Assembly (NCBI RefSeq): GCF_022376445.1
Contig: NW_025955513.1
Span: 1 to 22,907, forward strand
Length of the DNA stretch: 22,907 nucleotides
Direction: 5' to 3'
Origin: Fomitopsis serialis
Taxonomy: Eukaryota > Basidiomycota > Agaricomycetes > Polyporales > Fomitopsidaceae
Each line of letters begins with the position of its first letter. Within the stretch, counting starts at the first letter, position 1. The translations under genes were made by a program, and so were the position numbers. The notes beneath the pieces were generated by a model. The model saw only the letters and a program-made list of their open reading frames with translations, ran no database searches and was not told the DNA's origin. Shown here in pieces: positions 1 to 8,796 of this stretch.

Positions 1-303
1 ATTAAGTAGTCACTGGTGCAGTAGCATGCTCATTACTATGTCAGTACTTCAGTTGTCCGAGTTGGTACCTAGCGCTCAGCCGCCTAAGTCGTGACCAAAC
101 CTGAGGATCTGTTGAATCTATCTCGACGTAAGTTGACGGCTGGACATGCGCCATGTAAACATCGCAGCTCAGGCGGAAGATGATGCTGTTTCGCTTCGAT
201 TCATTGACACTGATCAATACTCACGTCAGCACAGATTCACATCGTACACCAGCTACTTGCGAGTATTCGATACATACGTTTTGACAATGCATTCCTGTCC
301 AGT
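1..303. other. Left-edge intergenic stretch
   Basis: This sequence lies beyond the 3' end of the SCP1 carboxypeptidase gene and would include its 3' untranslated region. I found no conserved reading frame, RNA gene or repeat in it. Confidence 0.5.
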
Positions 304-2478
304 TCATAGCGGCTCTTGAGCTATCCAACGATTGACGAGCTCCAAAGATTCTTTGGGCATGTCATGAGGGACCTAACATAGCGAATGAGTCTGTATATGA
401 ACAAGAATGAGATTCATGACGTACCATATGCCCTGCCCCGTATATCGTTGCGAAAGTCAGAGGTCCCGCGCTCCTGGTGAGCCCCGCGACAGCCCCGTCG
501 ACATTCCATTCCCGTAAAGGCTGGGAAATGAACTCTGCTTGACCGGTCCATTGCATATTCAGCGTCATGCGTTCATTCCCAACCTGTAGTAGTCATATAG
601 CGATCAGTGGTGTCAACGGTATGCAAACGAACGACTGGCAATTCGGCACGCACCCAGTTGCAGAGGAGGTCGTACACTCCGACATATATGAGCACTCGGA
701 CGTCCCGCTCGAGGAGCCCTTCGAGATAATATTGTGTTGGAAACATATGGTCCAGATGTGACATGAATCGTCCGTTCAATTCGAAGTTTACACTTGAGTA
801 GTTCTCGGGTGTCGGGTCGGTGCCAAGTAGGGCTCGAATATCCGGTGTATTGAGGTAGGCAACGATGTCTCTGCGGTGGTAACACATCAGTATCTTCTCG
901 TTGTGCCGTCGCTTGCAGGTAACGCGATATACCTTGTTATAGGATAGCAGAGTGTATCCATGAGCGTTCCTTCGCTGGTTTACGCCGGGATCAGGACCAA
1001 GACGGCGCGGCGCAAGATCGAGCTCTGCAACGGCTCACCATTTTTTGCTGAGGTCATAAGGATTGAGTCCTACATGGCCGACCAGATATGCGTGACGTGA
1101 GTTCCAAGTGCTCACGAATGATCATATCCACTAACCTGCTGGCACGTACCCGAGTTCAGACTCACAAAAGGCCAAGGACGCTTCACATCCTATACTATCG
1201 AGCACGTCAAAGCAAGCTTCCTTCATCGTCTTATAGCAACGTGGAAGCTATAGCGTCAGGCCTTCAGCGGCTCGAAATGTGGGTGATGCAGCTCCTTCCA
1301 TACCGCTTGCTTCATCCGTACGCAGGCACTTCGAATGTGAGTCATCAGTTAAGATTAAGGGATGAATTCTATGAGCGCAGAACATCTGACCTTATGGATT
1401 CCACCGGAGGCAAAGACGCTGGTGTGCACTTCATGTCATAGTAGGACTGTAACATCCCGAGGTAGTTGGTTAATCCATTCCCTGCGGAAGGTATTAGACA
1501 ACTTTTAACGATAAACAGACAGTGAGAGCTTCACTAACCAATCATGACTGATGTCAAGTTGACCGGGGGGATTCCGTATTCAATTAGCCGGGAGTTCTGA
1601 TCAAGAATCGCGGCCGCAAAGAGCGGAAGATAGCGGCCCTGGAGACTACTATGAGAGACTTCAGTACGTGAGTGGGCATGTAACAGTGCTTACGCCGAAT
1701 GACTCTCCGGCCATGTGGAACGATTTCCCAGTGAACTTCCTGAAGTGCTCGAAGAAAATGGCCACAAATGCGGCGATGTCCACGGCAGCTTCCTCAGTAG
1801 TGCTCTGAACAGTATCAGCAAGTGCATAATCAAGTGCGGGAAAACGTTATACGTACGACCATTTCGCCATAGTCTGCGTAGGAGAAACCAACTCCTATGG
1901 GTTGATCAATGAAGAATATGTTCGCCTTATCGTTCCAGCCATATGGGTTATGCTCGGTGCTGCTTGAGTTGACAATGTTACATGGACCTAACGGCCGGTT
2001 TTCACGCGTCAGCGCACGCGGTTTACACAAGATTGAATAGTACTGACCGAGTTCCATGAGAAGGCCCGATGAGGACGATCCTCCGGGACCGCCATTCGTC
2101 CAGAATATAACGTCGTCTTCATCAGGCTCACTTCTACTCTCGAAGAAGTAAAAGAAGAGGTGGCGAGCCTCGATGTCAATGTAGCCCGTGTATGCGCTAC
2201 AAGGGTAGCGGAATGAGCACAAGCCCGGCACTCGAGGTGTGGATCGCACTGGCTATAGTGACCACGTACGTGACTGTACTATCACAGAAATCGGATTTCT
2301 TGATGCGCACACTATGCCGAGGCAACGCTGGATGGATCAGTACTGCAAAGGCATCGTTCGAGAGTAACTTCAAGTCGTGCGGGGCTGATGTCAATGCTTG
2401 GAGGTTCTGTACTCCGCCGCCGACCCGCGCCATGGCTGCTATCGCGAACAACGGTCGAACTTTGCTGTATAGAAGCAT
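304..2478 (-). CDS. Serine carboxypeptidase, S10 family, copy 1 (SCP1)
   Basis: Secreted or vacuolar S10 exopeptidase that removes C-terminal residues from peptides. I rebuilt 13 exons (2478-2270, 2196-2048, 1987-1857, 1804-1694, 1638-1539, 1481-1391, 1328-1304, 1247-1136, 1069-1039, 974-933, 870-654, 583-425, 372-304), all joined at GT...AG introns in frame, giving 481 residues. Visible motifs are FWTNGGPG (oxyanion region), GESFGGRY with the nucleophile near Ser198, YDLLCNW with Asp401, and GAGHMVP with His458, so the triad is complete. The N terminus (MLLYSKVRPLFAIAAMA) could be a signal peptide, but it is about 18 residues shorter than in SCP2 and is the least certain part. Ten of the 13 exons match SCP2 in length exactly. 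Oddity: the Cys of the family motif GGPGCSS is Gly109, and its presumed disulfide partner is Val361. An Ngaro-like element begins 151 bp upstream of the start codon. Confidence 0.9.
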
Positions 2479-2629
2479 GTTGTATAGATTGAGTGGATGA
2501 GTTTCGAGAGTTGTAGTGCGCAGCCACAACGCAGCGTCGCAGCCCGCTGCCCAAGCCGCTGCCAACGGTTCGGGCCGGGCGGTTCGGGAACGAGCGCTCG
2601 CGCGCCGACACCGACAAGTTGAAGCACTA
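2479..2629 (-). promoter_or_regulatory. Remaining proximal upstream region of SCP1
   Basis: These 151 bp are all that separates the SCP1 start codon from the retrotransposon. The part next to the gene is CT/CA-rich, like a fungal 5' leader. The outer part (about 2500-2620) is strongly GC-rich and contains a perfect 10-bp palindrome, CGAGCGCTCG, at 2591-2600. I see no TATA box. Calling it a promoter rests on position only. Confidence 0.4.
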
Positions 2630-2788
2630 ATGTTACTCTGAGCGAAGCGAGGCACGAGCGTCGCGTAGAAGTGAGTCTACGCACGCAGGAGGAGATTAGG
2701 CGCGCGTCGCTCTCTCCTCGCACTCACTTCGTTTCCTCAGCTTGAAAGCGCTGCCGCAGCTTCCGGCTTTCAACCCTCTCTCCTTTTC
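2630..2788 (+). repeat. Split direct repeat A1 (5' end of the element)
   Basis: This 159-bp unit is identical to A2 at 8055-8213. It starts with ATGTTACTCTGAG and ends with CTCTCTCCTTTTC. It contains two perfect stem-loops: GCGTAGA (2663-2669) with TCTACGC (2676-2682), and TTGAAAGC (2742-2749) with GCTTTCAA (2766-2773). By analogy with other Ngaro elements it probably includes the start of the transcript and part of the leader of the first gene. Confidence 0.95.
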
Positions 2789-2828
2789 TGAGACTAGCTC
2801 TAGAGTACGTTACGTGCCTTTTAATAAA

Positions 2829-3749
2829 ATGGATCAACCATTACTAGTCGACCCGAACGGCCTTGAGGTGCCGGACTACGCGCTGGAGGCCCACGCGGCA
2901 TTAAGGCAGTCCTACGTGGATGCTGGCCTAGCAGAAGCCAACGTCGTCCCGTTGCTCAAGAGCACCTGGACACGAGCCAACGATGCAGATAAGTTGCGCT
3001 GGCAGGTGCAGACCGAGGCAGCGGAACGGGTCGCGAGAGAACAAGCAGCGGCCGAAGAAGAGGCAGCCAATCAGGTCAGGGCACAAGATAGGCTGGATGA
3101 GGAGCAAGCAAGGAGGGACGAGAGAAAGAAGTACAAGGACAAGTTCTCGTCGGTGTCCACGCAGCCGCCTCCGGAGGATGAGTCAATCCTGCCGGCGAAG
3201 TACGCGCTCCGCAAGTTGGAGAAAGGAAGCTACGTCGAGCTATACTACTTCACTAATGAAGGGCTCGATACAGCGGACGCATCAGCCAATCAGTTCGATG
3301 AAGACGCGCTCGTGGTGCACAGGGGAGATGATGGGGTTCCTTCTTGGGCCCCTGCGGGGAGTGCTAGAGGCACGAAGAACGTGACGGCCGACCAAGACCT
3401 CACCTTAGAACAGTTTCGGCAAGCCACTCCTCGCCTGCTCGGAGCGATGGAAGACGCGAACTGGGACCCGAGGCGCGTGAAGATGTTGCTGGAGTTCTGG
3501 AGAAACCTTCACAAGCACCCATACTACTCGTCGCGTGACACGAACAAGCAGAGAGCCATCCTGATCTACCAAGGAGAGCAAAGGCAGAAATGGCACCGAG
3601 CACTAGCTCAAGGCGCGTGGGACATAGGCATCTTGTCGGACAGGTTGCTCCTCGACGCGTTCGACAGAGCTTATCGGCTAGAGCGGGAGAAGCTAGATGC
3701 ATTGAGAGACGTGAGTGCACACCACATAATCGAACAGGAACAGCGCTGA
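2829..3749 (+). CDS. Ngaro ORF1, Gag-like protein, N-terminal part
   Basis: A 306-residue reading frame and the first gene of the element. I chose the ATG at 2829 (AAAATGG context) rather than the in-frame ATG at 2742, because 2742 lies inside repeat A1. Residues of about 60-105 are rich in Glu, Ala, Arg and Gln and look like a coiled coil. The C-terminal half, around NWDPRRVKMLLEFWRNLHKH and QRQKWHRALAQGAWDI, resembles a region that I recall from Gag-like proteins of Agaricomycete Ngaro/DIRS elements. No enzyme motif is present. The zinc-knuckle part expected at the C terminus is found downstream in another frame (4082-4543). The function, packaging of element RNA, is inferred from position. 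Confidence 0.8.
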   Translation: MDQPLLVDPNGLEVPDYALEAHAALRQSYVDAGLAEANVVPLLKSTWTRANDADKLRWQVQTEAAERVAREQAAAEEEAANQVRAQDRLDEEQARRDERKKYKDKFSSVSTQPPPEDESILPAKYALRKLEKGSYVELYYFTNEGLDTADASANQFDEDALVVHRGDDGVPSWAPAGSARGTKNVTADQDLTLEQFRQATPRLLGAMEDANWDPRRVKMLLEFWRNLHKHPYYSSRDTNKQRAILIYQGEQRQKWHRALAQGAWDIGILSDRLLLDAFDRAYRLEREKLDALRDVSAHHIIEQEQR

Positions 3750-3894
3750 CAAAATGTCACTTCCGTGATACGTCTCACGTCTCGATCACTGATCTCTACG
3801 CACCACTACATACTCGCCTTCTCCGCGTCCCGAAATGCTACCCTCACTCTCACACGGCTCGACACCACAACTATCCTACGACTCATGCCCATCA

Positions 3895-4065
3895 CACGCC
3901 TCGCCCTACGCTATGGCACCTTGCACCACGCGCCACGCACCTTGCACCTCGCACCATGCACCACGCACCTGGCAACACGCACCACGCACCTCGCACCACG
4001 CACCTCGCCACCTCGCACCATGCAACACGCACCGCGCAACATGCAACACGCAATCGCACGGGTCA
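3895..4065 (+). repeat. Degenerate short tandem repeat inside the element
   Basis: This stretch repeats variants of CACGCACC and TCGCACCATGCAC many times, with a loose period of about 8 or a multiple of it. It has almost no stop codons in any forward frame, so it creates artificial reading frames rich in His, Ala, Pro, Arg and Thr. It lies between the ORF1 stop and the zinc-knuckle segment, where a continuous gag would be expected, and may have expanded within or displaced the gag linker. Confidence 0.7.
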
Positions 4066-4081
4066 CGCACCAAACCAATAG

Positions 4082-4543
4082 GTGCACATCGTCAGTGGCA
4101 CGACGCAGGGCACTACTAGCTCAACTAGTACCCCGCGAGGCCGGGTTGATGGTGCGAGCAGCCGCACAGCAAAAGCCCCAGCTAGAGCAGCAGCCGATCC
4201 GTACCCACGCGACCGCAAGGCGGGTTTTCCGGACGGCGCAAGCGGAGCCGTCTTGTCCGCCTGCGCCATCTGCCTGGGACGTCACAGGCACCGCGTCTAC
4301 GACTGCGACGCCTCGCAGACATGGAACGGAGCCTTCGCCACCATGGCGAGACGCGACAAAAAGGACTTCACGCTCAACGATGGCAGGGCGCTCTGCTACG
4401 ATTGGCAGAGAAGCAAGCGGTGTACCAGCACCCTTCACGACAGCCGTCATCTCTGCTCGGGCTGCAGTCTCCCGACCCATGGAGCCCAGACATGCCCTCG
4501 AGCAGAGCCGGCTCCTCCCGCGAACCCCGTACCGGGCAAGTGA
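4082..4543 (+). CDS. Ngaro Gag-like zinc-knuckle segment
   Basis: A 153-residue frame carrying two cysteine-rich motifs. The first, CAICLGRHRHRVYDC, has CX2C followed by His and Cys. The second, CSGCSLPTHGAQTC, is an exact CX2CX4HX4C retroviral-type zinc knuckle, which in Gag proteins binds nucleic acid. The intervening DWQRSKRCTSTLHDSRHLC resembles the Gag C terminus of Agaricomycete Ngaro-like elements. It is in a different frame from ORF1 and separated from it by a tandem repeat, so it is either a second small gene or the detached C terminus of one gag. Its 3' end overlaps the start of pol by about 65 bp. Confidence 0.65.
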   Translation: MHIVSGTTQGTTSSTSTPRGRVDGASSRTAKAPARAAADPYPRDRKAGFPDGASGAVLSACAICLGRHRHRVYDCDASQTWNGAFATMARRDKKDFTLNDGRALCYDWQRSKRCTSTLHDSRHLCSGCSLPTHGAQTCPRAEPAPPANPVPGK

Positions 4544-6513
4544 GTGGGAGACGCGGCTCGAAGAGGCGGGCCTGGGCGCGAAGTATCCCAAACTCGTCCA
4601 GGGGCTTCGGGAAGGCTTCGTTGTGGACCTCCCGATCATCACGCGCACGCAAGCACCGCCCAATCATCCCTCCACCCTCGCTCATGACGATCTCTTCCAG
4701 GACATCGTGCGACACGAGAAGGCCAGCGGCAGGTACGTTGGGCCATTCTCAGCCGCCGAACTCACAGATGCACTTGGACCATTCCAAACATCCCCCATCT
4801 CTATCATACCAAAACCCGCTAAACCGGGGCATTACCGCCTCATCCAAAATTTCTCCTTTCCTCGCTCACCTACCCTTACTCTACCTAATCCTTCCGTCAA
4901 TTCCTTCATTGATTCTGACCGATTTCCGTGTACATGGGTACTTTTACCACCATCTGTCTCCTCATCTGGCGACTTCCCCCAGGCTCTCAGGCAGCCACTC
5001 GCGACATCAAGGAGGCATATCGCACAATCCCGCTACACCCGAGTCAGTGGCCAGCAGGGTCGTACGCACAGGCAAGGACGAGTACCATGCTGACACGTGC
5101 CTCGCATTTGGGGCGCGTCCATCGGCAGGTGGATACGGCGTCCTTGCCGACGCTGGTGCGGATCTCATCCGCGCAGAGGGCATGGGTCCGTTGTCGAAAT
5201 GGGTGGACGACTACTTCTTGGTACGGATCTTACGCATTCATCTCGACGAGTACAACAGTCGGCGTGCTGGATGGCACAGGGCGCTCGCACGAGAAAGCCG
5301 CAATCACACTCGAGGCCGACTGTGGCACGGTGGTAAGCTATTTGAGGATGGCACCATTGACCAGTTCGACGAGGACTGCAGCTATCCCCTTCGCGACCTC
5401 GCATCTCGCTCCCCAAGGTCAGCAGCAGACCAACAATACTGCTATAACCTCGCCGACGTGGACAAGCTTTCTGGCTCACTCGGAATCCCCTGGGAGCCCA
5501 CCAAAGATTCCGACTTCAGAGCAGCTCAGGTTTTCACAGGGTTCGAGTGGAATGTTCAGGCGCTCACCGTCACGCTGCCCGAGAGGAAAAAGGCGAAGTA
5601 TCTCACAGCCATTGGCAATTGGCGAGATGCTAAGGGCGGGACACACACACTCGCAGACGTACAAGGAATCTATGGAAAATTGCTCCACACCTCGCTGGTG
5701 GTTCCCCGTGGACGAGCATATCTCACAGGTCTTGAAGCCATGCTTCGAATCTGCGGTGACCGTCCTTTCGTGCCGCATTCCGCCCCTCGATCTGTCGCTA
5801 CTGACCTCATATGGTGGACACAGACGCTACAGCAACCTATCCTCCGACGAGCCATACCCACCCCAACTCCTCTCGTCGACATCGCCGCTTTCTCGGACGC
5901 CAGCTCCGGCATCGGCATCGGCATTACGGTTGGCGACCACTGGCGTGCATGGAGGCTCATACCAGGCTGGAAGACTCTCGACGGAGAGCGCGACATTGGT
6001 TGGGCAGAAGCAGTGGGGTTCGAGCTCCTCGCACGCTGCATCACAGCTGCGCGAGGCACAAGCAGACATTTGCGGCTCCATGGAGACAACATTGGGGTCG
6101 TGGAAGGTTGGCGAAACCGCAGAAGCCGTAATGCGGCCGTCAACGGCGTCTTCAAACGTCTCCTCGAGCACCTTGACAAGCTCGGAGATGCGGAGTGTGT
6201 ACACACCGCCTACGTCCCTAGTGCGAACAACCCCGCAGATAACCCTTCACGAGGCATCTACCCAGCGCACTCCCTCCTCCTCCCTCCTGTTCCCCTACCA
6301 CGAGAACTCGCAAGGTTCCTCATCGACTCCGAAGCCCCACTCACACCCACCGAGCTCAGGTTGCATAGCGAAGGACGCTACCCAAGAGCGGCCGCTAAGC
6401 GCATCGATGAAGCTCTTGAGCGCTCTCGGGCCGAGGAGCAGAGGCGAGTTGACGAAGGCCTTGAGTGGCGGATTAGAACCAGTACCGAGTGGAACGAACA
6501 CGCGGCGCTTTGA
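4479..6513 (+). pseudogene. Ngaro pol: reverse transcriptase and RNase H, frameshifted
   Basis: RNA-dependent DNA polymerase plus RNase H, which copies the element RNA. The protein signal runs through all three forward frames: residues with SEWETRLEEAG and SIIPKPAKPGHYRLIQNFS before about 4936; RLPPGSQAATRDIKEAYRTI between about 4936 and 5055; and LAFGARPSAGG onward after 5055. The RT catalytic box is LSKWVDDYFLV near 5200. The RNase H domain shows FSDASSG, WAEAVGFEL, HGDNIGV and NPADNPSRG, the expected D-E-D-D set. Both frame changes are in the minus-one direction, at or next to GGG runs (4936-4938, about 5053-5059), and fit loss of one base each. I see no splice sites that would explain them. 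The proposed start at 4479 overlaps the gag end. As read, no full-length enzyme can be made. Confidence 0.88.
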
Positions 6514-7706
6514 CCATGAGGGCGGAAAGACGAGTACGCGCAAGGAGACCACGAGGCCTAGGCCTTACCCCAGTCTCCTTACACCAAAGCCCTCGGAGCG
6601 GCGCCCCCATTGTCTGGCTAGGGACAGGTTGCAGAAGTGGGCACCGTACGCAGCTCGTACTGTTATCGACAAAGCCGGGCGAAAGATCGGAGACCTCGCA
6701 CGCAACGACCTCGATGGCATACTCCATGTCTTGCTCGCATCCTATACGCAAGGCACACGAGACTCCTACGGAGCGGGTCTCTTAGTCTACCACGTTTATT
6801 GCGACTCGCGCGACATTCCAGAGGACCAGCGAAGCCCGGCGAGTCGATCACTCGTCCTTGGTTTCATCGCTGGCTGCGCGGGGCTCTACAGCGGGCGACA
6901 CTACGGAATTACGTTGCAGGAGTGCACGCCTGGCATGTACTCCACGGTATAGAATGGATATGGACGACGCCGAGCTGCGAACTGCCCTCAAGGGCGCGGA
7001 GAAGCTGGCCCCTCCAGCCTCGAAACGCCCGAAACGCGCCCCGATCACACTCGCGCTCCTACTCACCTTGCATGAAAGTCTGGACATCTCGCTACCTCTC
7101 GATGCCGCAGTATTCGCATGCCTCACAACGGTGTTCTTCACGGCAGCAAGGCTAGGTGAGTTCGTTGGCCAAACACTCACCTCGTTCAGGCCCAACCTCC
7201 ATGTCAAACCCGTGGACATCACCTACGAACAAGACAGACACGGCCTCAAGGTCACTGTCTTTCACCTCCCGAGTACAAAAGTCGCACCCTTGCTGGGTGA
7301 AGACGTGTACTGGGCAGCACAGATAGGGGCGCTCGACCCAGCGGCAGCTCTCGCAAACCACCTGCGGGTCAACCAACCGCCCGCGCAAGGGCCACTCTTC
7401 GCAAGGCAGTACCGAGACACACACCGGCCGCTGACACGCCACGACTTCCTGAAGAGGCTCGACGTCATCTTGGCGCAGAAGAAGCTGCCGGCGATGAAAG
7501 GGCATGGCTTACGCATTGGAGCGACCTTGGAATACCTGCTACGGGGTGTTCCTTTCGACGTCGTCAAGTCGATCGGGCGCTGGAGCGGCGACAGTTTCAA
7601 GCTGTACCTGCGCAAGCACGCCGTCATCATGGCCCCCTATCTGCAGGACAAGCCAGTACACACCGAGGTGACCCGCTACGCCATGCCTCCGGTGCGCGCC
7701 GGCTAG
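6407..7706 (+). pseudogene. Ngaro tyrosine recombinase, frameshifted
   Basis: Site-specific recombinase expected to insert the circular DNA copy. The signal starts upstream of the RT/RNase H stop in an overlapping frame; the first in-frame ATG is at 6407, but the true start is uncertain. The N-terminal part (RLQKWAPYAARTVIDKAGRK through SPASRSLVLGFIAG) is in one frame to about 6893, ATLRNYVAGVHAWHVLHGIEW is in a second to about 6957, and the catalytic domain is in a third to the stop at 7706. Catalytic signatures are TAARLGEF (first Arg), HGLRIGATLEYLLRG (HxxR) and GRWSGDSFKLYLRKH (Trp and nucleophile Tyr), a complete tyrosine-recombinase set. Both frame changes are again minus-one, the first beside GGG at 6892-6894. 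The start of 6858-7706 as an open frame is out of register with the N-terminal domain. Confidence 0.88.
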
Positions 7707-7812
7707 ACAGGAGCAACATCGAGCAGCAGAATTGACGAGGTACGTCGACTTCTAGACTGGGTGCAACAGCTTCGCAGCAACGCGTCGACGCAGTCGTCTT
7801 CTTGACTGGGTA

Positions 7813-8055
7813 TCGCAGCTCACCCGTTGCCCCCACAGGTCCGGGCACACGTTTTGAGTCGGGCAGCCCTGCGGGCTGCGCCCCACACCACTTCTCGATT
7901 TCCACTTTCTCTTCGTCTCATAGCATTGTAATCGACGCCGAGCATTCCTCGAGTCGAGGCTAATCACGCCTTCGCATCGCACCATCTACTAGATCAGCAA
8001 GTGTATTCACCACTACCCTAATACATCCATACTACATCGCAGCCCAGTGCATAGA
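7813..8055 (+). repeat. Split direct repeat B1
   Basis: This 243-bp unit is identical to B2 at 8351-8593. It follows the recombinase stop by 106 bp and abuts A2, with one base (8055) assignable to either. It contains two hairpins: GCAGCCC (7863-7869) with GGGCTGC (7873-7879), and CCTCGA (7947-7952) with TCGAGG (7954-7959). The B1-A2 junction reads GTGCATAGATGTTACT, probably the joined ends of the circular intermediate. Confidence 0.95.
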
Positions 8056-8213
8056 TGTTACTCTGAGCGAAGCGAGGCACGAGCGTCGCGTAGAAGTGAG
8101 TCTACGCACGCAGGAGGAGATTAGGCGCGCGTCGCTCTCTCCTCGCACTCACTTCGTTTCCTCAGCTTGAAAGCGCTGCCGCAGCTTCCGGCTTTCAACC
8201 CTCTCTCCTTTTC
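8055..8213 (+). repeat. Split direct repeat A2
   Basis: An identical second copy of A1, with the same two stem-loops at 8088-8107 and 8167-8198. It is fused to B1 on its left and separated from B2 by a 137-bp unique spacer (8214-8350). Confidence 0.95.
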
Positions 8214-8350
8214 CCCGCCCTCCACTCCCTTTCTCGCAGTACGCGCCGCAACGGCAACGAACTCATGGTTCCTTCCTTTGGCTTGACGCGTCTACCCTGC
8301 GGCCCAGCAGGGGCAACGGATACGCAGGGCTGCGGTTGGCCCACCCGCCC

Positions 8351-8593
8351 TCGCAGCTCACCCGTTGCCCCCACAGGTCCGGGCACACGTTTTGAGTCGG
8401 GCAGCCCTGCGGGCTGCGCCCCACACCACTTCTCGATTTCCACTTTCTCTTCGTCTCATAGCATTGTAATCGACGCCGAGCATTCCTCGAGTCGAGGCTA
8501 ATCACGCCTTCGCATCGCACCATCTACTAGATCAGCAAGTGTATTCACCACTACCCTAATACATCCATACTACATCGCAGCCCAGTGCATAGA
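8351..8593 (+). repeat. Split direct repeat B2 (3' end of the element)
   Basis: An identical second copy of B1; the element ends at GTGCATAG(A). The host sequence then continues with CAGAACTT, so the last A is shared and the exact boundary is 8592 or 8593. Confidence 0.95.
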
Positions 8594-8796
8594 CAGAACT
8601 TATTGTTGGAACGAACTCAGAAGAACGTTCACTTGGTGATGGCCCTTCAAGTGAAGACGTGCAAAAAATTCGACTGTGCGACGACCCACTCTACAAGGGG
8701 GAATGGCACACTGATCTACTGAAGCCATCATATATGTAGTACAGCGTTATATAAGCACAAGACGCAGAACGTCGCAGATACACAACCAACATGCAA
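8594..8796 (-). other. 3' flank of the acyltransferase gene
   Basis: These 203 bp lie between the end of the retrotransposon and the acyltransferase stop codon and would hold that gene's 3' untranslated region. They are AT-richer than the neighbouring coding DNA. I see no further gene here. Confidence 0.5.

Larger units (their letters stand above)
2630..8593 (+). mobile_element. Ngaro-like tyrosine-recombinase retrotransposon (DIRS order)
   Basis: A 5,964-bp element bounded by split direct repeats: A1 (2630-2788), internal genes, B1 (7813-8055), A2 (8055-8213), a 137-bp spacer, and B2 (8351-8593). The A1/A2 and B1/B2 pairs are identical base for base. It encodes Gag-like proteins, a reverse transcriptase with a VDD catalytic box, an RNase H with four acidic motifs, and a tyrosine recombinase with HxxR, W and Y signatures, in that order. 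This architecture, without a methyltransferase domain, DDE integrase or LTRs, matches the Ngaro group described from fungi and animals. Such elements are thought to integrate by recombinase from a circular DNA and make no target-site duplication; none is visible here (left flank GAAGCACTA, right flank CAGAACTT). Pol is frameshifted, so this copy as read is probably not autonomous. Confidence 0.93.

Noticed and set aside
1136..1150. A GTACGT donor right after ELG in SCP1 exon 8.
   Set aside because: Using it breaks the phase; the GTTAGT donor after 1136 keeps the frame and yields the conserved GLNPYD join.
3590..5093. Long forward frames through the CACGCACC repeat as genes.
   Set aside because: They are open only because the repeat lacks stops in every frame; only parts outside the repeat (zinc knuckle, RT start) show protein-family motifs.
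2630..8593. LTR retrotransposon.
   Set aside because: The repeats are split (A1, B1-A2, B2) rather than one repeat at each end, and the integrating enzyme is a tyrosine recombinase, not a DDE integrase.
2630..8593. DIRS1-type element or Crypton.
   Set aside because: No terminal inverted repeats or methyltransferase domain were seen, as expected for DIRS1; the presence of RT and RNase H excludes a Crypton.
7813..8593. CRISPR-like array from the repeated blocks.
   Set aside because: There are only two copies of each of two long repeats, with no regular short repeat-spacer pattern, in a eukaryotic genome.
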